Origin: FEB-12 sp964503315
GTDB taxonomy: Bacteria > Zixibacteria > MSB-5A5 > GN15 > FEB-12
Direction: 5' to 3'
Assembly: GCA_964503315.1 (NCBI GenBank)
Contig: CAZCZL010000010.1
Span: forward strand, 1 to 64,000
Length of the DNA: 64,000 nucleotides
Shown: piece after piece, positions 58,161-64,000 of the stretch
Position numbering within the stretch: the stretch's first letter is position 1
Layout of the letters: each line of letters opens with the position of its first letter
The notes under the pieces: generated by a model
What the model was told of the DNA's origin: nothing
Database searches by the model: none
What the model saw: only the letters and a program-made list of their open reading frames with translations
Position numbers and translations under genes: made by a program

Positions 58161-60467
58161 CTAGCGCGGCTCGATCTCAAGGGGGACCGTCAACCGGATC
58201 TCTATCTCTCCGGCCCGGCTCAACTGATGGATGTACTCCGGAATGTCTTGCGCCACTGCGGCATGAGGGTCTGTTTCATTTTGAACCACCCGCTGTGTTA
58301 CTCGCGGACAAATCACCTGACTTAGTCCAGATTCATGGATCGCGATCCATTCCGATGGCTCGGCTCTCCATGCCTTGCCAACAATTGCGACCACCGGCCG
58401 ACCGGGGCCACGATTCTCATGGCGACCTGACTCCTCAATTTCCTGGCTGACCCAAAGCTCACCATTTGGATGATTAATGACCACTGCCTCTCTTGTCAGT
58501 GAATAGCCATACTCCTGATAGACTGAGTCTCCGCCAAAAAAGCGTACTTTGTCAAACGATGCATCCCCCTGCGCTATCTCTTTCCAAACTTGACGAAAAC
58601 GCCCCTCAATCGACGAAGAGACATAGATTCTTCGCGCTCCGGTCTGATTCGCCAGCCTGACGAAATCATCCAGCGCGTGATACTCCCCGGCCATCAGCAC
58701 GCAATATCGCACCGAATCCAGCCCGTGCGTTTTCAGCCAGGGAATCAGGATTCTCTCCTCCAGTGGATACAACTTCTCGCTTAAGCCCGTGATGATCAGG
58801 TCTGCTTCGCCCCCGGATGGTCGGTTCAGCACAGCAACTCCGCCCGGCACCGTTGTCACGAATACGCGTGACACCGGGCGTTCATTCGCGTGGACCACGG
58901 CCGCCACTAGCCCGCCATTTGCCACGACAAGGAGAAGTGTCACCAGGATCCTCCGCGCTGGTTTCGATCGAAGCGCCAGCGCAGCCACAGCTATGAACAT
59001 CAGCCCGCTCACTATAATGATCCCCCACCATATCGGGCTGAGCCGTAAACTGACTTCCAGTGACGGCAGCGTACTGCTCCCAAACAGGTTGACCGCGCCA
59101 AGCAGAAATTCCAGCACAATATCAAGCACCCTCCCGACCAGAAGCCCCGCCATCGGCAGTAACAGATGCGCGAACAGCATCACGAGGGTCCCTATCAGGA
59201 CGATGCTCGCCAGCGGAACTATTACCAGATTTGCCGCCAGCGAGATAAGCGGTATTCGTCCGAAATAGCAGGCGATCAACGGTGCCGAACAGATTTGCGC
59301 GACAAACGAGACGATCAACGGAAACGCGATCCACCGAAACCATCGCCGGTTATGGAATGGGCGAAAGAGATCCGTCACCTTGGGAACTACAAAAATCAGC
59401 CCCCAGGCCGTCACAAATGAAAGCTGAAAGCCGACATCAAACAATTCCGGAGGGTCGACCATCAGGATTATCAACATCGCAAACGCGATGATATTGTTGA
59501 GGTCAAACCGACGTTGCAGCACCCCCGCCAGGATCACCAGCGACGCCATCACGGAGGCCCGTATAACCGACGGCTCCCCGTACGACAGCGCCGTGAAAAC
59601 AACGATCACCCCGAGGAGGATCGCCGCGCGTTTCCCGCGTGAAAGCGCAAACGGCGTCAACAACAGATAGAAGAACAACAGCACCAGCGCCACATTCGAC
59701 CCCGATACCGCCATCAAGTGCAATGTCCCGCTGTCGCGAAACCGCTGATAGACCTCGACCGGAATATCGCGCGTCTCGCCTATCAGGAATCCCGAAGCCA
59801 GGGCCGCGCTCGACGGTGACAAGTTCGCGTGTAGCAGGTCACGCACTTCCGAACGTAGTCGGTCTATCAGCGAGAAAAAGCCAAGCTGTGCCCTTCGATT
59901 GACCCGGATATCCAATACTCCGCCCAGATAAACCGCGCCGAATATCCCCTTCAGATTGAGATACCGATTGTAATCGAATTGACTCCTCCCCGCCCGTTGC
60001 TCGATCGGATATATCCTCCCGAAAAACTCAACCCGATCTCCGCGCTGCAATGCTGTGGTGGTGTCGCTTATGCGCAGAAGTATCCGACCCGAGGCGCGCT
60101 GCGCGACGTTCCCTCCGAGCGAATCCAACTCGACAATGAACTCGGTCCGTTCCGGCTTTATCTCCGGCCAGTCCGCGACCTCTCCGAATATCTGCAAGTA
60201 TTGTCTGGGATCCGCGAAATGACTGAAATGCGATGGCGGCAATTGATAAACGACATGGGCATACTGAAGAGCCGCGAGTGCCCCGAGGGTCAGGGCAAAA
60301 CCACCGGCCGCGAGCCGCCACCTCAACCAGATGAACAGGACAAGTCCAACGACACTGGCTATCAGGGAAATGACAATGAGAGTAGTAATGGCCGGCTGAA
60401 ACAGCTCAGCACAAAGGATCCCAGCTATGACTGCCGCCAGCAGCAGCAGACCCGGATATGTTCGCAC
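58161..60467 (-). CDS. comEC: ComEC/Rec2 family DNA-internalisation protein with degenerate C-terminal MBL domain
   Basis: This 768-residue protein starts at GTG 60467 (near GGGGG). An N-terminal DUF4131 part is followed by the membrane competence domain (GTLHLMAVSGSNVALVLLFFYLLLTPFALSRGKRAAILLG; FDVGFQLSFVTAWGLIFV; IPLISLAANLVIVPLASIVLIG). It forms the inner-membrane channel for ssDNA uptake. The MBL domain at about 555-760 is preserved in outline, but its usual metal-ligand motif (HPHADH) is replaced by LMAGEYHALDDF, and the usual VGQGD is replaced by TVPGG. It lies 18 bases after murJ and downstream of the T4P genes on the same strand. Confidence 0.87.
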   Translation of the reverse strand: MRTYPGLLLLAAVIAGILCAELFQPAITTLIVISLIASVVGLVLFIWLRWRLAAGGFALTLGALAALQYAHVVYQLPPSHFSHFADPRQYLQIFGEVADWPEIKPERTEFIVELDSLGGNVAQRASGRILLRISDTTTALQRGDRVEFFGRIYPIEQRAGRSQFDYNRYLNLKGIFGAVYLGGVLDIRVNRRAQLGFFSLIDRLRSEVRDLLHANLSPSSAALASGFLIGETRDIPVEVYQRFRDSGTLHLMAVSGSNVALVLLFFYLLLTPFALSRGKRAAILLGVIVVFTALSYGEPSVIRASVMASLVILAGVLQRRFDLNNIIAFAMLIILMVDPPELFDVGFQLSFVTAWGLIFVVPKVTDLFRPFHNRRWFRWIAFPLIVSFVAQICSAPLIACYFGRIPLISLAANLVIVPLASIVLIGTLVMLFAHLLLPMAGLLVGRVLDIVLEFLLGAVNLFGSSTLPSLEVSLRLSPIWWGIIIVSGLMFIAVAALALRSKPARRILVTLLLVVANGGLVAAVVHANERPVSRVFVTTVPGGVAVLNRPSGGEADLIITGLSEKLYPLEERILIPWLKTHGLDSVRYCVLMAGEYHALDDFVRLANQTGARRIYVSSSIEGRFRQVWKEIAQGDASFDKVRFFGGDSVYQEYGYSLTREAVVINHPNGELWVSQEIEESGRHENRGPGRPVVAIVGKAWRAEPSEWIAIHESGLSQVICPRVTQRVVQNETDPHAAVAQDIPEYIHQLSRAGEIEIRLTVPLEIEPR

Positions 60468-60485
60468 GTTCCCCCGACAGAAAGG

Positions 60486-62066
60486 TTACGAAGATCTCCC
60501 TTTGCGGCGCCACAGTATCTCCCGAAGCACCGATATCTCTTTTACCCCAAAAATCTTGCACAGCAGAATGTATGCGATTATTCCCGCCACCAGTGGCACA
60601 CACGCCGTGATTACTCGGCCTATCGCGTCATCGGGCAATCCCAGCTTATCGAGTGGAATAAATGAGGCCGCGCCAAACGCGATACCCGCCGCCGCCAGTA
60701 TCCGGACAAACCGTGTCCAAAGCTGATTGTATGGAAGCAAAACTCCGCGATGCGGCAGGAAATAGAGGAGCAACCCGAAGTTCGCCAGCGATGCGATCGA
60801 GGTTGCCGCCGCCAGGCCGGCAAAATCCCACACCTTGATGAGTGGATAATAGAGGAAGATATTCAGCGCCACCGAGCCGATCGACATAAACATCGGTCCC
60901 TTGGCGTCGCCCAAGGCATAATAGGCAGGAGCCAGAACACGCACCGCTCCCGCGCCGATTATTCCATACGAATAATGCAGCAGCGCCAGCGCGGTGGCGT
61001 CCGCATCCGACGCCGAAAACTTCCCATACTGGTAGATCATCTGTATCAATTGCGGCGCCAACAGAGCAAGTGCCACCGCCGATGGTACGATCAGCATGAA
61101 ATTCAGGGTCAGCGCTTCGGTCACGGTCTTTCCCAGCCCCTCCATATCCTTCTTGCTGGCTAACTCCGCGGCACGCGGCAAAGCGACTGTCCCAAGCGCC
61201 ACCGCGAATACGCCGAGCGGGAAGTGCATCAACCGAAATGCGTAGTTCAGATACGAAATTGAACCTTCCGCCAGGAACGACACCAGCAATGTAGAGATCA
61301 GGATATTTATCCGGCTCGCCGACAAGCCGATCATCATCGGACCGAACAGCCGCATCATCTTCTGCAGCCCCTCGTCCCACAAACTGAGATGTGGCCGGAA
61401 TCGGTACCCTATCTCCCGAAGCGACGGATACTGAATGACGATCTGTCCTATCCCCCCAACCAGCACTCCTATCGCCAGCGTGTAAATTGGCATATCAAAA
61501 TAGTTGTAGAGCAGAAGGACCGACAGGATACTCCCGACATTGAACATCGCCGGAGAAAGCGCCGGAATGCCGTATCGGTCGAAGGAATTGAGCATCCCCA
61601 TGATCAGGGCGGAGAACGAAACCAGCGGCAGGAAAAACCACATAATGCGCGTCAGGTTCACCGTCAGCGCGAACTTGACCGCATCTTCGGTATAGCCGTG
61701 GGCGGTGATATAGATAATGGCGGGCGTCGCCGCGATCCCAAGCAGAGTAACAAATGCCAGAACCACCCCCATGGCAGTCATCACGGTATTGGCCAGCCGG
61801 AAGGCATCCTCTTTCGATTCCTGCACCAGCTTATCTTTAAAGACCGGGACAAACGACGATGACAGCGCCCCCTCGGCGAACAGGTCCCGCAACAGGTTGG
61901 GAATACGGAAAGCGACAACGAAAGCATCGGTGGCCAACCCTGCCCCGAAGTAGTAGGCCATCACCTGCTCGCGGACCAGCCCCGATACCCGGGAAATAGC
62001 GGTCCCTATGGAGGCCAGCCAGGCCGATTTGAAGAGTGAACTTTTCGGTCCGTTGTCGGTTGACAA
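60486..62066 (-). CDS. murJ: MurJ lipid II flippase
   Basis: This 526-residue protein from TTG 62066 (AGGAT just upstream; an extended frame to 62321 is not part of MurJ) has the MVF-family plan of 14 transmembrane segments. The signature early region is GTAISRVSGLVREQVMAYYFGAGLATDAFVVAFRIPNLLRDLFAEGALSSSFVPVF. It carries lipid II across the membrane for peptidoglycan synthesis. It is divergent from rpsT and leads directly into comEC (18-base gap), so it may share a transcript with it. Confidence 0.93.
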   Translation of the reverse strand: MSTDNGPKSSLFKSAWLASIGTAISRVSGLVREQVMAYYFGAGLATDAFVVAFRIPNLLRDLFAEGALSSSFVPVFKDKLVQESKEDAFRLANTVMTAMGVVLAFVTLLGIAATPAIIYITAHGYTEDAVKFALTVNLTRIMWFFLPLVSFSALIMGMLNSFDRYGIPALSPAMFNVGSILSVLLLYNYFDMPIYTLAIGVLVGGIGQIVIQYPSLREIGYRFRPHLSLWDEGLQKMMRLFGPMMIGLSASRINILISTLLVSFLAEGSISYLNYAFRLMHFPLGVFAVALGTVALPRAAELASKKDMEGLGKTVTEALTLNFMLIVPSAVALALLAPQLIQMIYQYGKFSASDADATALALLHYSYGIIGAGAVRVLAPAYYALGDAKGPMFMSIGSVALNIFLYYPLIKVWDFAGLAAATSIASLANFGLLLYFLPHRGVLLPYNQLWTRFVRILAAAGIAFGAASFIPLDKLGLPDDAIGRVITACVPLVAGIIAYILLCKIFGVKEISVLREILWRRKGRSS

Positions 62067-62087
62067 ATCTATCCTACTAACTATATT
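62060..62087 (+). promoter_or_regulatory. rpsT promoter overlapping the murJ start codon
   Basis: TTGACA (62060-62065), a 16-base spacer, TATATT (62082-62087). The -35 overlaps the first codon of murJ (62064-62066) on the other strand. The transcription start would be near 62094, about 33 bases before TTG 62127. Confidence 0.5.
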
Positions 62088-62126
62088 TGGCAATTGGTTA
62101 TGTAAACTGTGAAGAAAGGATAGACG

Positions 62127-62393
62127 TTGCCGAATCACAAGTCTAATTTTAAGCGCATGCGTACCAACGAGAAAGCTCGCCTTCGCAACCGTACCCTGCG
62201 CTCCCGCCTCCGCTCCACCGTCAAAGAGGTGCGTGAAGAGGAGACCCCGGAATCTGCCGCCAAGAAGCTGCTCGAGGCCCAGACCCTGCTCGACAAGGCT
62301 GCCTCCGCTGGGCTGATCCATAAGCGGAACGCCGCTCGCAACAAATCCCGCTTGGCCAAGGCCGTCAAGAAACTGGCCGCCCCAAAAGCCTAA
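62127..62393 (+). CDS. rpsT: Small-subunit ribosomal protein S20
   Basis: The 88-residue S20 protein starts PNHKSNFKRMRTNEKARLRNR, with the typical internal KLLEAQTLLDKAASAGLIHKRNAARNKSRLAKAVKKL pattern. It starts at TTG 62127 with AAAGGA 7 bases before. A TTG/UUG start is also found in E. coli rpsT, where it contributes to translational control. It ends before a strong bidirectional terminator. Confidence 0.96.
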   Translation: MPNHKSNFKRMRTNEKARLRNRTLRSRLRSTVKEVREEETPESAAKKLLEAQTLLDKAASAGLIHKRNAARNKSRLAKAVKKLAAPKA

Positions 62394-62412
62394 GAACGCG
62401 AGCCGACAAATG

Positions 62413-62446
62413 AAAAACTCGCCTGCGCATGCAGGCGAGTTTTTTT
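62413..62446. terminator. Bidirectional terminator between rpsT and the 62479-63291 gene
   Basis: ACTCGCCTGC (62417-62426), loop GCAT, GCAGGCGAGT (62431-62440), flanked by TTTTTT on the plus side and, read in the other direction, by TTTTT. It serves two convergent genes. Confidence 0.88.
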
Positions 62447-62478
62447 GTTCTCACTGACTCTCTATCTGGAAACCGAAC

Positions 62479-63291
62479 TCATCGATTCAAAATATACACC
62501 TGTCCCTCAAAAAACGTGGTCCGGCAGGACTGCTCCCGGATCAACACCATGTCTTTCAGAAATTGCTCTTTCTCTTCGACCGGTATCTCAGCCTTAAGCA
62601 CCGACAACGGGAAATCGATATTGAACACCCGACGGTCCGTCTGCACCGAGACCGTATTCGGCGGAAAATACTGTTCCGTGAACGCCGCCCGCTCCAGATC
62701 CGTTAGTGTAAACGAAGGCAGCGTCAGATGACCACTGAAAGTCTGGCTGCGCAGCACCGTATCCGCGTAATTCCCCGTTCCATAATCTGGGAGATAGGTC
62801 CCCTTGCGCAATATTTGATGAAACAACGCTGTGATGGACGAAGGGCAACCTGATTCATACTCATGCTTCAGGTGAACCACCAGCGATCTATGTCGCGGGA
62901 AATCAAAATGCAAATGAAGGTACCCGACCGGGGCTGCCTCCGGCGAAGGCTCGTGCAGATACATTGAGCCGCGGTTCAACTCCGCGAACGCTTCAAGATC
63001 GTTGTAATTGAAATTGACCAGCGCCAGCCGCGGACTTGTCACGCGCAGTGACTTCCGCGTACAGATCTGTACTGGAACATGACTGATTTCGAGGCTCTGG
63101 TACGATCGGAAACGATCCGCGTCCTGGAGCAGTAGAAAAGTTCCGTCCTCCAGATCCAGCACTGGGAATGGGTGCCGCACCATCCGGATATCCTCCGGTT
63201 CGCCCATCCCATCCGGCACCAATGACCAATCATAGCAGGAGAGCCGCTCGGTATCGATAAGTCGAAGCATTGATAGCACGGAACTTGTCAT
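62479..63291 (-). CDS. Hypothetical protein with ParB/Srx-like N-terminal part
   Basis: This 270-residue soluble protein has the N-terminal stretch MVRHPFPVLDLEDGTFLLLQDADRFRSYQSLEISHVPVQIC, which resembles the ParB/sulfiredoxin-fold nucleotide-binding superfamily (SerK-like), where HPIPV..LEDG.YLLL...R....L.VPVQ is common. The C-terminal 150 residues are not recognised. Function cannot be deduced; the ParB-like label is tentative. It ends opposite rpsT at a shared terminator and has no obvious partner genes. Confidence 0.45.
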   Translation of the reverse strand: MTSSVLSMLRLIDTERLSCYDWSLVPDGMGEPEDIRMVRHPFPVLDLEDGTFLLLQDADRFRSYQSLEISHVPVQICTRKSLRVTSPRLALVNFNYNDLEAFAELNRGSMYLHEPSPEAAPVGYLHLHFDFPRHRSLVVHLKHEYESGCPSSITALFHQILRKGTYLPDYGTGNYADTVLRSQTFSGHLTLPSFTLTDLERAAFTEQYFPPNTVSVQTDRRVFNIDFPLSVLKAEIPVEEKEQFLKDMVLIREQSCRTTFFEGQVYILNR

Positions 63292-63549
63292 ACCGGCTTA
63301 CTAAGCAACCAGTATGCCCTCTACCCGTCGGGCGGCCAAACTTACTCCAAGCTGCTGTCTGCCATCACGATGTTACGATTATAGGGTCCTCCCCATACTC
63401 GTTTATCGAGGACCGCCGGTCACCGTGCCCCGCACCCTTCACAAACTATGCAAGCAGGGTAACGGCCCATCCCTAGCCTTAGTCTACAATCGGCTCCAAT
63501 AGAAAGGGGCGGCCAAGGCCGCCCCTATGAAAGCTCTATGGACCAGACT
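63292..63549. other. Non-coding region between the ParB-like gene and the dockerin gene
   Basis: Apart from the terminator hairpin at 63505-63526 no feature is visible; no convincing gene or promoter was found. Confidence 0.5.
63505..63526 (-). terminator. Hairpin terminator after the dockerin gene
   Basis: Minus strand AGGGGCGGCC / GGCCGCCCCT (10-bp stem, 2-base loop) is followed by TTCTATT. Confidence 0.7.
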
Positions 63550-64000
63550 CTACTCAACACACCCCTGCTGCAATGTCGGCGTCGAAACCAGCAGATAGCT
63601 TATTAGCATCGAAAGATCCGTAAGATCCGTTATACATGACGCGTTCACATCCGCCCCATTCGGATTCGGCAGTATGACATTGGGAAGTGTCAGGTACCCG
63701 ATCAACATGGAAAGGTCAGTAAGATCCACCACACCGCTGCCATTCGCGTCACCCGGCACGTTCGACACCGAGCCCTCACCGAAGAATTGCTTAGCCTTCT
63801 CCAGTAAGGCTGTCGCCGAAGCCGCCGTCATATAATAGATCGGGAAGCTGAGGATTATCCGCTTCCCATTCGGCCCACTGACCGCCAGTCCACACGGTTT
63901 CCCCTCCCAATTCGGATCGTTATTCGAAGCGTCCATTCGATAAATGACCGTCGCGCCCGGTTCTGGGGTGAGAATTGGCGTCGCCCACAATCGTGACATC
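63550..64000 (-). CDS. Type I dockerin protein (N-terminus beyond the window)
   Basis: The visible 149 residues are the C-terminal part of a larger secreted protein. They end in a type I dockerin with two near-copies of the calcium-binding repeat: DANGSGVVDLTDLSMLIGYL and NASCITDLTDLSMLISYLL, with a GDANGSG loop. The upstream visible part (IIYRMDASNNDPNWEGKPCGLAVSGPNGKRIILSFPIYYM) is typical of an FCB surface protein that has a metal-dependent peptidase or glycan domain further upstream. The Met at 63999 is probably internal. Dockerin-like tails in these lineages are found in secreted proteins; whether they dock to cohesins is unknown. Confidence 0.88.
   Translation of the reverse strand, partial: MSRLWATPILTPEPGATVIYRMDASNNDPNWEGKPCGLAVSGPNGKRIILSFPIYYMTAASATALLEKAKQFFGEGSVSNVPGDANGSGVVDLTDLSMLIGYLTLPNVILPNPNGADVNASCITDLTDLSMLISYLLVSTPTLQQGCVE

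Noticed and set aside
58161..60467. A broken or truncated comEC
   Set aside because: The frame is intact over 768 codons with the competence domain conserved; only the C-terminal metal motif has changed.

Overview
The window reads as one contiguous bacterial chromosome segment of fairly high GC. It is dense with genes, mostly on the minus strand. The content points to an uncultured lineage of the FCB superphylum, most plausibly Candidatus Zixibacteria or a close relative. The reasons are a PorU-like C25 peptidase next to a PorV-like barrel, surface proteins ending in FlgD-like / type IX-like C-terminal domains, a type I dockerin protein, a dockerin-era cohesin-like secreted protein, Bacteroidota-type SdhCAB, and type IV pili coupled to MglA/roadblock proteins. 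This placement is inference; there is no rRNA in the window.

Layout. (1) 1-5727, minus: a Bat/MoxR operon (BatD-like, MoxR ATPase, DUF58, a SurA-like TPR lipoprotein, a second BatD-like protein, and a BatA-like VWA protein cut by the left edge). (2) 5885-24117, minus: a nine-gene, tightly packed envelope array. In transcription order it is PorU-like sortase, a PorV-like barrel carrying propeller and LysM-like inserts, an M6 metalloprotease with a FlgD-like tail, two DUF5683-type proteins, an NHL lipoprotein, a 1077-residue probable outer-membrane protein, an Omp85 protein and a UbiA prenyltransferase. (3) 24458-29508, minus: a lipoprotein, tryptophanase, L-asparaginase, a methyltransferase and a membrane PP2C phosphatase. 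(4) 29698-36310: an NmrA-like protein, a Cys-rich secreted peptide, many short palindromic repeats, a zinc-ribbon membrane protein, SucCD and two secreted proteins. (5) 36678-40640, plus: sdhCAB and bacterioferritin. (6) 40758-44775: an MBL hydrolase, an orphan membrane protein, threonine aldolase, a cold-shock protein and a polyprenol-kinase-like protein. (7) 44776-58046, minus: a parvulin lipoprotein and a T4P/polarity island (PilS, PilC, PilT, PilB, four roadblock proteins of different architecture, an MglA GTPase with a long tail, and a DUF4388 protein). (8) 58161-64000: ComEC, MurJ, divergent rpsT, a ParB-like hypothetical and a truncated dockerin protein.

How it fits together. SdhCAB and SucCD belong to a TCA-type carbon route, while tryptophanase, asparaginase and threonine aldolase indicate amino-acid use. 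The two large minus-strand blocks build the cell surface: region 2 looks like a PorU/PorV/Omp85-associated export and anchoring locus, and region 7 couples pilus extension/retraction ATPases to a small-GTPase polarity switch. ComEC downstream of the pilus block suggests pilus-assisted DNA uptake, although its C-terminal metallo-beta-lactamase domain appears catalytically dead. The strongest candidates for something undescribed are the multi-roadblock MglA/T4P island and the PorV barrel with internal propeller/LysM insertions inside the nine-gene surface array.
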